A stretch of DNA of 15,378 nucleotides from Baffinella frigidus. Taxonomy: Eukaryota > Cryptophyceae > Cryptomonadales > Baffinellaceae. The stretch is from NCBI GenBank assembly GCA_026770585.1, contig MU646349.1, forward strand, positions 747,760 through 763,137. Reading direction: 5' to 3'. Below, piece after piece: positions 1 through 7,188 of this stretch. A model generated the notes under the pieces. It made no database searches. It was not told the DNA's origin and saw nothing but the letters and a program-made list of their open reading frames with translations. Every line of letters begins with the position of its first letter. Position 1 is the first letter of the stretch. The translations under genes and the position numbers were made by a program.

Positions 1-127
1 TCTCTCTCACACACACACACTCACCTGCTCGCTCTCTCACACACACACACACTCACCTGCTCGCTCTCTCTCACTCACTGACGCTCGCTCTCTCTCACTC
101 ACTCACGCTCTCTCTCTCCCCCTGCAG
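1..127. repeat. (CT)n/(CA)n microsatellite ending in an acceptor-like CCCCCTGCAG
   Basis: The window opens with alternating runs of TC and AC dinucleotides, with CTCACTCACTGACGCTCG-like imperfect units between them. The tract ends in a pyrimidine run and CTGCAG at 122-127, which has the form of a 3' splice site on the + strand. Confidence 0.85.
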
Positions 128-190
128 GACTTCTTCCAGACAGCAACAGGGCGATCATGGCTCAGAAACGCAGACCGCGTTCTCAACAGG
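128..190 (+). CDS. Possible exon after the CTGCAG acceptor, unidentified
   Basis: Immediately after the pyrimidine tract and CTGCAG, frame 128 reads DFFQTATGRSWLRNADRVLN and stays open until a TAA at 209-211. The base composition changes sharply from repeat to balanced sequence, as at the confident exons. No clear GT donor is seen; the end given here is arbitrary. A second frame (130 onward) is open to 345 but turns into ordinary repeat sequence. I do not recognise the peptide. It could be an upstream exon of the BPI-like gene, an exon of another gene, or nothing. The case rests only on the acceptor and the composition shift. Confidence 0.2.
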
Positions 191-346
191 CACCCCGCAT
201 GCCCGTGTTAATCATTCCTGAACACGCAGCCCACTCAGAAGGCTACAGGGACCACGTTTCAACCGGAATTGGAGCTTTTTCTTCATTTTTGTGTTGGAAA
301 TGGTCACGTTGCCCCAAGATATCCGGGGGGCAGAGGTCGTCGTAGC

Positions 347-509
347 CTTATGCGTGGTGAGGCACGTCGATCTGGCGAAGTCGTGTCTTGAGTTCTGCAG
401 GCATTCTGTCAATATTTCACAACACGTCCTTTCGTTTTGCCGGGGTGGTGAAACGCTGCGGTGTCAAGCGCGGTTCCGGCGTTTGTAAGGGTTTGACCTT
501 CTCTCTCTC

Positions 510-557
<48 letters not shown>

Positions 558-821
558 CCTCTCTCCCTCTCCCTCTCAAGCGCGGTTCCGGCGAAGGGTG
601 CACCGCAGCGTTTCAAGTTCTCGCCCCGCTTCACGGACCTTCTGAGGTATAGAGGAGGTATAGAGGTGGTCAGTGGTTCCGGTTCCGGCGAAACGCGGCG
701 GTGTCAAGCGCGGTTCCGGCGTTTGTAAGGGTTTAACGTTAAACTATTGTGAATATTGACAGACTGCCTTCAAAACTCAAGACACGACTTCGCCAGATCG
801 ACGTGCCTAACCACGCATAAG
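347..821. repeat. Inverted repeat pair with GTTCCGGCG-type direct repeats inside
   Basis: 347-417 and 749-821 are reverse complements of each other at roughly 85% identity; both contain the ACGTCGATCTGGCGAAGTCG stretch or its complement. Between and after them, a segment with TGTCAAGCGCGGTTCCGGCG occurs at about 457-490 and 697-730. The block CCTTTCGTTTTGCCGGGGTG occurs in the same orientation at 429-448 and 851-870. This is a rearranged, partly palindromic repeat family and not a gene. It reaches the + strand ORFs at 388-645 and 756-1112, which are therefore not credible. Confidence 0.75.
499..577. repeat. (CT)n microsatellite
   Basis: Nearly pure TC dinucleotide tract with a few CCC interruptions, inside the repeat block described around it. 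Confidence 0.95.
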
Positions 822-1095
822 GCGCCGCCTGTCGATACTTCGCAACACGCCCTTTCGTTTTGCCGGGGTGGTGAAACGCTGCGGTGCTTGACACCGCAGC
901 GGTTCCGGCGAAGGGTGCAGACACTTGGTGCGATCATACGAACAGTTGTCATTCTGTGCGGTCGAAGAAAAAAGAAAGAAAAAAACACGAGAAGAAACCG
1001 GGAATGCGGCGCTAAGATGTTGTGTGCCTCACGATCTCGAAGACAAAAGGAACCACAGCAAGAAAAAAAGAATCCAGCGCCAAGACCTGGTGTGA

Positions 1096-1130
1096 GGTTT
1101 AGGATTAGGTAATCCCTAAACCCTAACCCT
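1096..1130. repeat. Interstitial telomere-like palindrome (TTTAGG / CCCTAAA)
   Basis: GGTTTAGGATTA is followed within a few bases by its near reverse complement TAATCCCTAAACC, and then by CCCTAACCCT. The motif is the plant/alveolate-type TTTAGGG repeat in a head-to-head arrangement. It lies 10 nt upstream of the CTGCAG acceptor of the first recognised exon, within a possible 3' intron end. Confidence 0.7.
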
Positions 1131-1140
1131 CTGACTGCAG

Positions 1141-1222
1141 CATCACGGCGGACACCCCGGCCGAAGACCTTCTGAAGCGGGGCGAGAATTTTCTTCGCCA
1201 TGTTGGCGCTGATATCAACCAG
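1141..1222 (+). CDS. BPI/LBP-like gene, exon with the N-terminal helix
   Basis: The exon follows CTCTGACTGCAG. After one completing base it reads ITADTPAEDLLKRGENFLRH and then VGADINQ. In BPI/LBP proteins the mature N-terminus has an 'IT-x-x-G-L-x-x-x-x-x-x-G-x-x-x-L' amphipathic helix that packs at the barrel end, and this peptide has that shape and starts with the same IT. The 3' end at 1222 (AACCAG/GTCCGT) is in phase 0 and joins in frame to the exon at 8476. The GTCCGT donor is weak. A stronger GTAAGT lies at 1276 in a tandem copy of the junction, but using it would add 53 nt and break the frame. Taken alone this exon is weakly diagnostic; its position upstream of the confident exons supports it. 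Confidence 0.6.
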
Positions 1223-1440
1223 GTCCGTCTCTCTCACTGTCTTTATGTCTCTCTGTTGGCGATGACATCAACCAGGTAAGTCTCTCCCTCTCTCTCTCTC
1301 TCTCTGTTGGCGCTGACATCAATCAGGTTCGTCTCTCTCTCTGTCTTTATGTCTCTCTGTTGGCGCTGTCATCAACCAGGTTCGTCTCTCTCTCCCTCTC
1401 CCTCTGTCTCTCTGTTGTCGCTGAAATCAACCACGTCCGT
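1202..1440 (+). repeat. Five tandem copies of the exon-end/splice-donor junction
   Basis: The 21-nt exon end GTTGGCGCTGATATCAACCAG plus the following GTNNGTCTCTCTC and pyrimidine run is repeated about every 51-55 bp. Copies start at 1202, 1255, 1306, 1359 and 1414. Donors are at 1223 (GTCCGT), 1276 (GTAAGT), 1327 (GTTCGT), 1380 (GTTCGT) and 1435 (GTCCGT, preceded by CCAC instead of CCAG). Only the first keeps the frame with the next recognised exon. An in-frame TAA at 1277-1279 stops read-through into later copies. Confidence 0.9.
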
Positions 1441-1607
1441 TGCTCTCCAGCCATTGGGTGTCATGACACCCAAGGACAGGAGTCAGCCATGACACCCATG
1501 ACACCCAACCTTTATCTTCGTATACTGTTGTATACTCGGTGATATATGACTCTGGGTAGGTGACTCTCTAGAGCATCTTTCTGCTCTCGCGTGTCGCCTC
1601 CCAGAGC
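1441..1607. other. Intronic stretch with a short TGACACCCA direct repeat
   Basis: GTGTCATGACACCCA at 1459-1473 is a small palindrome, followed by two further ATGACACCCA copies to about 1508. Nothing else was recognised in this stretch. Confidence 0.4.
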
Positions 1608-1743
1608 ATCCGGGGAAACCTATTTTTCTTTCATTTGATGGCAACGAAAATTACTACACAACTCGTTTTTATTAGTAATATTGAAGCATTTGTGTAGTAA
1701 TTTACGTTGCCATCACATGAAAGAAAAATAGGTTTCCCCGGAT
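1608..1743. mobile_element. Palindromic MITE-like element, ATCCGGGGAAAC family, copy 1
   Basis: The outer arms ATCCGGGGAAACCTATTTTT and its reverse complement bracket inner arms containing GGCAACGAAAATTACTACAC, around a short AT-rich loop. The whole element could fold into one long hairpin. A second copy at 8071-8210 shares ends, arms and length. There is no coding capacity, so it is presumed non-autonomous. Confidence 0.88.
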
Positions 1744-1807
1744 AAACCTGGTGTCCAGGGGTGTCCTGGGGTAACCTGGTGTCCTGGGGTGTCCTGGGGT
1801 TGGGGTA
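1744..1807. repeat. Minisatellite of GGTGTCC(A/T)GGGGT units
   Basis: AACCTGGTGTCC followed by GGGGTGTCCTGGGGT occurs twice in a row, directly abutting the hairpin element to its left. Confidence 0.7.
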
Positions 1808-1889
1808 GAAGGGCGGTTGTCAGTCGTGGAGGGGGCGAGCGCTTCTCGGTCGTGGAGGCATTGTCGTGGTGGTGGCGTGGAGGTGGTTT

Positions 1890-1906
1890 CAGAGAGACTG
1901 AGAGAC

Positions 1907-1939
<33 letters not shown>

Positions 1940-1982
1940 CAGAGACAGAGACAGACAGAGAGACAGACAGACAGAGAGACAC

Positions 1983-2077
<95 letters not shown>

Positions 2078-2094
2078 CGGAGACAGAGAGACAC
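1890..2094. repeat. Compound (GA)n-(GAGACA)n-(GACA)n microsatellite
   Basis: A GA run is followed by GAGACA hexamers, then a long nearly pure GACA tetranucleotide tract (about 1995-2075). GTCGTGGAGG-rich copies lie on both sides (about 1818-1880 and 2102-2117). ORFs through it in every frame (for example 1702-2241 minus and 1817-2257 plus) are translations of the repeat. Confidence 0.97.
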
Positions 2095-2175
2095 CTCCAC
2101 TGTCGTGGAGGGAGCGGGGACTTTTCGCAGAGGCCGCCTGTCGAGACTCGCGCGGTTGCTGACAAACAGTGTACC

Positions 2176-2342
2176 GCGCTGTGCAGAGAAGTTGGCCACG
2201 GGAAATAATGGAAAATCGAGAAATTGGAGCCATTTTGTCAACTTTCGAGAAATTTAGTACCATGAATTTCTCAAAAGTGGATTAAATGGCTCCAATTTTT
2301 CCATTTTCCCATTTTTCGGTGGCCAACTTCTCTGCAGAGCGC
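2176..2342. mobile_element. Palindromic MITE-like element with GCGCTGTGCAGAGAAGTTGG ends
   Basis: The left end GCGCTGTGCAGAGAAGTTGG and the right end, which reads CCAACTTCTCTGCAGAGCGC, are inverted copies. Inner arms (TTGGAGCCATTT and its complement) continue the stem to an AT-rich loop. Only one copy is seen in this window. Confidence 0.85.
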
Positions 2343-2574
2343 TCTAGCTTCTGGCAATGTGCCTGCCAGGATTAGTTTCTGTCCGTGGTACATAACCTGT
2401 CTGGTTCAGCGAACAGTCGCGGCACTCTCCGGATCTTGCCTGTGATTCACGTTGTCCGAACTCGCATCCGCCAGGTCACTTTGTTAAATCAAGTGCATCT
2501 AAAGTTGACAATCGAGGCGGGATGTATCTAAATATTGACAATCGAGGCGGGAGGCCATGCGACACGCGTCGCGC
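2343..2574. other. Intronic spacer without recognised gene
   Basis: The only structure seen is a short tandem repeat, TGACAATCGAGGCGGGA, at about 2506-2552. No exon with matching phase was found. Confidence 0.35.
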
Positions 2575-2758
2575 AGGCCTACGGCATTGCCTAGGACCTC
2601 CTACCGTAGGCCGAGACTTTTTGGTCCTAGGATCCCTCGGCCTACGGTAGGAGGTGACCTTACCGTAGGCCGAGACTTTTTGGTCCTAGGATCCCTCGGC
2701 CTACAGTAGGAGGTCCTAGGCAATCCCGTATGCCTAACCACCCCATTTTCAGGCCGTT
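2575..2758. mobile_element. AGGCCTACGG hairpin element (family 1), copy A, left-truncated
   Basis: The inner arms are AGGCCTACGGCATTGCCTAGG and the complementary right arm, followed by the family's CCCCATTTTCAGGCCGTT end. The expected left end (AACGGCCTGAAAATGGGG) is absent. The core ACCGTAGGCCGAGACTTTTT...CGGCCTACGGTAGGAGGT is present twice in tandem, at about 2602-2655 and 2661-2714. Confidence 0.88.
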
Positions 2759-2871
2759 TGCTTATGAACGTGTGCGGTGTGGATCAGGTGTTTGATGAGG
2801 GGGGCGACGCCATCAAACGGGTCTCGTTGACGGGTGCGTGTCCTCCCTAAGGGCGCAACAACTTTACAACC

Positions 2872-3038
2872 TAATGGGGTAACGGACTAAAATTGGGGTA
2901 GGTAGGCCTACGGTATTGCCTAGGGCCTCCTACCGTAGGCCGAGGGATCCTAGGACCAAAAAAGTCTCGGCCTACGGTAGGAGGTCCTAGGCAATGCCGT
3001 AGGCCTGACTACCCCATTTTCAGGACGTTACCCTATTA
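2872..3038. mobile_element. Family 1 hairpin element, copy B (opposite orientation)
   Basis: It has TAATGGGGTAACGG at the left, AGGCCTACGG arms, and CCCCATTTTCAGGACGTTAC...CTATTA at the right. The loop sequence is the reverse complement of that in copies A, D, E and F. This is because the whole element is inserted the other way round; its left arm matches the complement of copy D's right arm. Confidence 0.9.
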
Positions 3039-3421
3039 AACCCCGGGAAGGTTCCCTTGGATAACTCCTCGGATCCAGCGAGTGTTTTCGTACCACTACC
3101 AGGAGACAGTTCACCCGTTCCATGGCGAAAACTCACGTACACTGGCATGCAAAGCTCGCATAATTCAAGGCTCTGCGGGGAGCCATTGGGGAGTGACACG
3201 CTGTCCGGTTCGCCGGGCTTGTGCGGGAAGCTCCTTCGTGGTTTCTCCTTATGGGTAGTGGCAGTTTCTTGGGTAGGAAAAATCTGGTGCAGACCCCAGA
3301 TGTTTTCCTAACCTCGCCTCAATTCTTGCACCGTGCATTCTCACTTTCGAATAAAGTCAATAAGTGTCAATAAGGCTGATGCGGTGTTGAAGGGTCTGTC
3401 GAACGCCCTTCAGCCCGCGAC
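3039..3421. other. Intronic spacer, no gene supported
   Basis: A + strand frame is open from 3057 to 3311 and begins with VPLDNSSDPASVFVPLPGD if read from 3051. I could not find good splice borders or a family match. An AATAAAGTCAATAAG stretch at 3350-3364 resembles a poly(A) signal but also fits AT-rich intron sequence. Confidence 0.3.
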
Positions 3422-3592
3422 CTCGTTTGCGAAGCGTCCAGCCCTGAAACTCCTGAAGCGGATCAAATCGCCTCTACGCTCCAAAAAAGTCTAAAAAGGG
3501 GGTACGAAATCAAAAGGGGGGGTGAGGAAGAGGCGATTTGATCCGCTTCAGGTCCAAAAACAGGAGTCAGGGCTGGACGCTTTCGTAACGAG
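3422..3592. mobile_element. Palindromic MITE-like element with CTCGTTTGCGAAGCGTCCAG ends
   Basis: CTCGTTTGCGAAGCGTCCAGCCCTGA is mirrored by its complement at 3567-3592 (one-base differences). The inner arm CTGAAGCGGATCAAATCGCC at about 3453-3472 is mirrored at 3532-3551. The loop is A/G-rich. One copy is seen. Confidence 0.87.
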
Positions 3593-3624
3593 ACCCTCCT
3601 CGCATTGGGCAAACCCCGCCTTTT

Positions 3625-3722
3625 TTACGGGTGTCTTACGGGTGAATCTATCTTACGGATGTCTTACGGGTGAATCTATCTTACGGGTGTCTTACGGGTG
3701 GATTATATCTTACGGGTGTAAG
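3625..3722. repeat. TTACGGGTG minisatellite
   Basis: Short TTACGGGTG(T/A) units are arranged in a higher-order repeat of about 31 bp (GTCTTACGGGTGAATCTATC). Confidence 0.85.
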
Positions 3723-4042
3723 ATCCCGCCCCCGCAGCATCACTTCCAACCGAGCGTGCCTGAACTTGCTAGCTCTACGGGTGCGTGTCTTCCCTCGCCA
3801 GGGGCACAACTTTAGATCTTCGGGTCAACTTTACAACTCCGGGGGTGATGCTACGTTGCTTTACAACGAGTTTCGTATGCCTGGCATGTTGCGCCCTCCC
3901 GCCCCCGCAACACCACGTCCAACCGAGCGCACCCGCACTTGCTAGCTCCGATGGACCACTGTGGCACCGACATTTGGCAGTGTGGGTGCCATCAAGTATG
4001 AAGGACCAAGTGTCGGGCCCATGGGCCATGATGGAAGTCCGC
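3723..4042. repeat. Diverged direct duplication (CCGCCCCCGCA...TTGCTAGCTC)
   Basis: The segment with CCGCCCCCGCAGCATCAC ... CTTGCTAGCTC at about 3727-3777 recurs at about 3900-3949. A related GGGTGCGTGT(C)TTCCCT stretch occurs at 2834-2850 and 3779-3795. The long + frame 3785-4378 runs through this and through the repeat at 4043, so I do not call it a gene. Confidence 0.55.
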
Positions 4043-4129
4043 TGTCGAGCGAAGAGGGAACAACTTAAAAGGGGTCACGGACTTTCACCTGCAAGCAAGG
4101 ACCAGAATCTGGTCCTGACTGTCTTATCC
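4043..4129 (-). repeat. Dispersed repeat copy (GACAGTC...GTTGTTCCCTCT), diverged
   Basis: The reverse complement matches the repeat at 13339-13440, with many substitutions and a small indel. The same ordered landmarks are present: AAGACAGTC, CCAGA.TCTGG, CAGGTGAAAGTCC and GTTGTTCCCTCT. Confidence 0.7.
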
Positions 4130-4407
4130 CTTATCTTCCGAAACGTTAAAAACAAATCCTTAGGAAACCTGGTCTCTAGGGGTTTGAACGGTGCGGACGA
4201 GGGTTTCCCAGGACTAAAAATCGGGGTTTTGTCGGATCGTGAAGGTCCAAATACCAAATTTGTTCAACTTAGCGAGCCTTACAAGCTGTTTATTTTTCCA
4301 GGATTTTTCATTCCTTGGCGGCCGAGCCCAAAAATGTCAAAGTTGACGCTGTCCTCTCAGGATGACGCGGGCAGATAAGGGATATGTGCCGCGTTCGCTT
4401 GACGTTA

Positions 4408-4490
4408 ACACCCACTTCACTGCAAGGGCGCAGTTTTTGTATTAGCCAACTCACCTGCGAATGTGTAGTAAACAAAGTACCCAATCTGGG
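4408..4490. mobile_element. CACTGCCAGG-family element, half copy
   Basis: This is the inverted counterpart of the right arm of the element at 4696-4839: CACTTCACTGCAAGGGCGCA, AGCCAACTCACCTGCGAATG and a GTACCCAATCTGGGT centre. The other arm is missing, so it is a truncated or rearranged copy. Confidence 0.7.
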
Positions 4491-4567
4491 TCATGCGATA
4501 ATGCATGGAAGCGTCTCAGCAGGTGCGCACGCGTGGCGGGACGCCTATGGTTTCATAGGACCCCCCC

Positions 4568-4640
4568 TAGGACCCTACGGCCTACCGTAGGCAATATCGT
4601 AGGCCTACCTACCCGGTTTTCAGGACGTTAACCCTATTAA
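4568..4640. mobile_element. Family 1 hairpin element, copy C, right-half fragment
   Basis: Only the right arm and end remain (CTACCGTAGGCAATATCGTAGGCCTACC, CCGGTTTTCAGGACGTTA, CCTATTAA). The stem partner is reduced to GGACC..CTAGGACC. Confidence 0.8.
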
Positions 4641-4695
4641 TGTGCCGAGTTCGCTCGACGGCGGTATCCGCCAAGGCCTCGATGCCTGCTTAGCG

Positions 4696-4839
4696 CACTG
4701 CCAGGCCGGATATTTTGTTTTTAAAAGTCAATTCACCTACGAAATCTGTCAACTTAGAAACGAGGTACCCAGATTGGGTACCTCTTTACTACACATTCGC
4801 AGGTGAGTTGACTAATACAAAACCTGCGCCCTTGCAGTG
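4696..4839. mobile_element. CACTGCCAGG-family hairpin element, copy 1
   Basis: The left arm has CACTGCCAGGCCGGATATTTTG and AGTCAATTCACC. The palindromic centre is GTACCCAGATTGGGTAC. The right arm has CAGGTGAGTTGACTAATACA and ends in GCCCTTGCAGTG. It is related to the element at 11460-11598, but its right arm resembles the 4408 half copy. Confidence 0.82.
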
Positions 4840-4887
4840 AAGTGGGTGTTATGCAATAACGCCTAGGGGCGTCTCGGCAGGTGCACA

Positions 4888-4956
4888 CCTGAGAGGACAG
4901 CGTCAACTTTGACATTTTTGGGCTCGGCCGCTCAAAGTTGACGCTGTCCTCTCAGG
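4888..4956. repeat. 69-bp near-perfect palindrome
   Basis: CCTGAGAGGACAGCGTCAAC...TTTGA is followed after about 20 bases by its exact reverse complement ending in CTCTCAGG. The loop holds GGGCTCGGCCGC. The right arm also exists as a direct copy near 4339. Confidence 0.9.
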
Positions 4957-5150
4957 ATGACGCAGGCAGATAAGGGATATGTGCCGCGTTCGCTTGACGG
5001 CGGTCATGCGATAACGTCTAGAAGCATCTCGGCAGGTGCACACGCGTGGCGGGAGGCTGCAGGGCATGCGGGGCCTGGGGGGGGTGACTGGTTTTTCGAG
5101 GGCTCCCAGCGGGAGGGCGGGAGGAATGCTGCAGGTGTCGCCATAGAGAC

Positions 5151-5463
5151 AAGTTGATAAGGCGTACGTTATGTGCTATGATACTGGCTCCGCTGAGACG
5201 CTGCACGTTGCCTAGGAAGCAAGTTGTAGCTCTGGCTGAGTTTATTATGGCTCGTCCTTGAAGGTGTTTAAGAGCAGAAATCCAGTACAAAAGGGCGAAT
5301 AGAAAGCCTAGAGGACGAGCCAGAGTAAATCTCAGGCAGAGCCAGAAGTTGCCATCACACTGACAAGTTGCCAACACACGGACAAGTTGCGAACATATTG
5401 ATAAGGCGTACTTTATGTGCCACGATACTGTCTCCGCTGAGACGCTGCACGTTGCCTAGTAAG
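5151..5463. repeat. Direct repeats flanking a hairpin element (5219-5353)
   Basis: The unit TTGATAAGGCGTAC.TTATGTGC...CTCCGCTGAGACGCTGCACGTTGCCTAG occurs at about 5153-5216 and 5397-5460. Between them, 5219-5353 has inverted arms (GCAAGTTGTAGCTCTGGCTG at the left, its complement at the right; inner GGCTCGTCCT / AGGACGAGCC). A short ACAAGTTGC(C/G)A tandem lies at about 5346-5398. Confidence 0.82.
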
Positions 5464-5812
5464 CCTTGCTATATCCGGCAAGTGGCATCCGAAACTGCTC
5501 ACTGCACAAACGACCCCTCTTCTGGAAGATAACTGAATCAGTTCCTTTTCAATAGGAGGTTGAATAGGAGAAATTAGTTAGGGCATAGTAAACTCAATTG
5601 GGCCTCCCAATTAAATGAAAACTCTAATTAGGGAACTAACTCATTTATCTTTCGAAATGAAAGTGGACCACGCTCAGTGCTGGGATGTCTGACGCACTCT
5701 CACGTCACTCACCCGGATACGGAAAGGTCCACGGTTTCACGAAGATTTTCGTGAAACGTTTCGTTTTTTTACATACAGGTAACGCGTGCCGCGTGGCACA
5801 CGTTTGACGTTT
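5464..5812. other. Intronic spacer without recognised gene
   Basis: There is a weak inverted pair (TTAGTTAGGGCAT at about 5574-5586 and AATTAGGGAACTAACT at about 5625-5640). A small palindrome with TTTCACGAAGATTTTCGTGAAA lies at about 5735-5757. No exon is supported. Confidence 0.4.
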
Positions 5813-5971
5813 TGGTCTTATCTCAGAAAAGGGGTTTTTAAATTCGTTTTCTGAAGTCAATTCCTGTACAAATTCGTCAACTTATTCTTTTCTCTGCGTA
5901 TAAGTTGACAAATTTGAAGGGGGGTTGACTTAAGAAAACGAATTTAAAAATCCTTTTTCTGAGATAAGGTC
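5813..5971. mobile_element. Palindromic MITE-like element with GGTCTTATCTCAGAAAA ends
   Basis: TTATCTCAGAAAAGGGGTTT, AAATTCGTTTTCTGAAGTCAA at the left are mirrored by the right arm ending TTTTTCTGAGATAAGG. The inner part is mirrored too (CAAATTCGTCAACTTAT / ATAAGTTGACAAATTTG). One copy is seen. Confidence 0.9.
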
Positions 5972-6141
5972 CCTGTTCGGCAGCTGGAAGTGACGCGCAG
6001 GGAGAGGGTGTCGTGTCTCAGCGGCCGGAGTCGCTTGGAACCTTCAAGAGTCAAGTCCTCGACTTCCTGATGAGGTTGTTTTTTTTGCTGTACCTTTGTT
6101 CCACAAAACCACGATACTCTGGAAATCGAAACGCCTTGCGG

Positions 6142-6300
6142 ATCACAAACCATGAACAGACCCGTGGAGACACGGCCGATGAGAAAGAGTTCAATTTGAC
6201 TCACGTTCGCGGTCACCTATCGGTGGGTGTATAACGATCACGTTCCACCATTCCCCGACGCATGACTTCGCAGACGAAACGTAAATTTCGTATTTTCGAC
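6142..6300. repeat. Segment paralogous to 7230-7520 and 7681-7720 (empty site for family 1 copy E)
   Basis: CGATCACGTTCCACCATTCCCC at 6235-6256 matches the left flank of copy E (7496-7515), and continues in the right flank of copy E (ATTCCCC...CAGACGAA at 7679-7707). The upstream ACCATGAACAGACCCGTGG also resembles 7240-7256. Confidence 0.75.
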
Positions 6301-6367
6301 GGGGAGTGCGGATGGTGAACACGAAATTGTTGGACTGTTGACCTGGAGGCGATCGAACAAGCAGATG

Positions 6368-6535
6368 TTAATAGGGTAACGGCCTGAAAATGGGGTAGTC
6401 AGGCCTACGGCATTGCCTAGGACCTCCTACCGTAGGCCGAGACTTTTTGGTCCTAGGATCCCTCGGCCTACGGTAGGAGGCCCTAGGCAATACCGTATGC
6501 CTAACTACCCCGTTTTCAGGCCGTTGGCCTATGAA
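6368..6535. mobile_element. Family 1 hairpin element, copy D, full length
   Basis: It begins (T)TAATAGGGTAACGGCCTG, followed by AAAATGGGGTAG and AGGCCTACGG arms. The loop is GAGACTTTTTGGTCCTAGG, and it ends in CCCGTTTTCAGGCCGTTGGCCTATGA. ATGTT is present immediately before AATAGGG (6365-6369) and after CCTATGA (6535-6539), a candidate 5-bp target-site duplication. Confidence 0.92.
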
Positions 6536-6536
6536 T

Positions 6537-6860
6537 GTTGTTCCTACGGATATCGGATATAGTTGTTCCTACGGATAGAGCCATTCCGGTAGGACTTGTC
6601 GCGTTTTCAACTTCGAGATTTCAAGATTTCAGACTTCAAAAAGGTTTTAAAGGGCGTAAAATGTTTTAAAACACACCGTTTCAAATCTCATGGTACAAAT
6701 GAAGTCTCGAAGTCTCGAAGTCTCGAAATCGAAAACGCGACAAGTCCTACCGGAATAGCTCTCTCAGATATGGTTGTTCCTACAGATATCAGATATGGTT
6801 CCTACAGATATCAGATATGGTTGTTCCTACAGGTATGGTTGTTCCTACGGACATCCAAAC
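6537..6860. repeat. GTTGTTCCTACGGATATCGGATAT minisatellite, split by a hairpin element
   Basis: Units of about 25 bp lie at 6537-6576 and continue at about 6768-6855, with single-base variants (CAGATATCAGATATG). The element at 6577-6762 sits inside the array. Confidence 0.85.
6577..6762. mobile_element. Palindromic MITE-like element with AGAG(C)CATTCCGGTAGG ends
   Basis: ATTCCGGTAGGACTTGTCGCG and a TTTTC.A.TTCGAGATTTC continuation at the left are mirrored at the right (CGCGACAAGTCCTACCGGAAT). Three tandem AGTCTCGA units lie in the right arm. It is nested in the minisatellite around it. Confidence 0.9.
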
Positions 6861-6903
6861 CGGTTCTCAGTGGCGCAGACGCCGAAAACACCTTCGCAAC
6901 CTC

Positions 6904-7052
6904 ATCCGGGAACATGTTTAATTTAAAAGAAAACGGACTATCAAACCGGATTCTGCCCTATTTAAATTTACTTAGGGCCCTAATTAATCTTCTTCCAACT
7001 CCTATGGACACATAGGGATCCATTTTCTTTTAAATTAAACATGTCCCCGGAT
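6904..7052. mobile_element. Palindromic MITE-like element, ATCCGGG...ends with ATGTTTAATTTAAAAG arms
   Basis: ATCCGGGAACATGTTTAATT, TAAAAGAAAA at the left is mirrored by TTTTCTTTTAAATTAAACAT, GTCCCCGGAT at the right. The outermost bases (ATCCGGG/CCCCGGAT) match the ATCCGGGGAAAC family at 1608 and 8071, but the internal arms are unrelated, so it may be a sister family. Confidence 0.88.
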
Positions 7053-7074
7053 TAAACCCGCTGCGTGGGGGGGG

Positions 7075-7180
7075 TGCTAACATGGAGACCAACAAGCAGA
7101 TACCTCTCGAAGCTGGCACCGCCAGCACAGTCGAATAACTGATTCAGTTATCTTGCGAGATGAAGTCTGTCCTCACACCC
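7075..7180. repeat. Segment paralogous to 7735-7800 and 8050-8070 (empty site for the 8071 element)
   Basis: ATGGAGACCAACAAGCAGATACC at about 7080-7103 recurs at 7762-7785. GTCTGTCCTCACACCCGCCCTCCCAGAGAC at 7166-7193 equals both flanks of the hairpin element at 8071-8210 joined together. Confidence 0.8.
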
Positions 7181-7188
7181 GCCCTCCC

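Larger units (their letters stand above)
4310..5060. repeat. Mosaic of duplicated and inverted segments
   Basis: GACGC(G/A)GGCAGATAAGGGATATGTGCC occurs at about 4365-4390 and 4959-4984. TCATGCGATAA...GGCAGGTGC.CACGCGTGGCGGGA occurs at 4492-4542 and 5004-5053, with a partial copy at 4850-4888. AAAGTTGACGCTGTCCTCTC occurs at about 4339-4358 and 4934-4953, and inverted at 4891-4912. Half- and full-length hairpin elements are embedded in these copies. Confidence 0.75.

Noticed and set aside
1020-1103. Possible exon ending ACCTG/GTGTGA that would join the exon at 1141 over a 47-nt intron
   Set aside because: The frame can be joined (…SSAKT-C-ITAD) but the peptide is lysine-rich and unremarkable and the donor is weak; not enough to call.
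1702-2263. Overlapping ORFs of 124-179 codons on both strands
   Set aside because: All are translations of the (GACA)/(GAGACA) tract; a tetranucleotide without stop codons stays open in every frame.
3051-3110. Candidate missing BPI exon (VPLDNSSDPASVFVPLPGD)
   Set aside because: It sits in the right interval and vaguely resembles the 'P-D ... P-x-x-G' loop, but no convincing acceptor or donor borders it, and the motif is too loose.
3785-4378. 197-codon + strand ORF, the longest in the window
   Set aside because: It runs through two different dispersed repeats (3723-4042 and 4043-4129) and into a mosaic duplication, with no recognisable domain and no splice borders. Its length is only mildly unexpected by chance.
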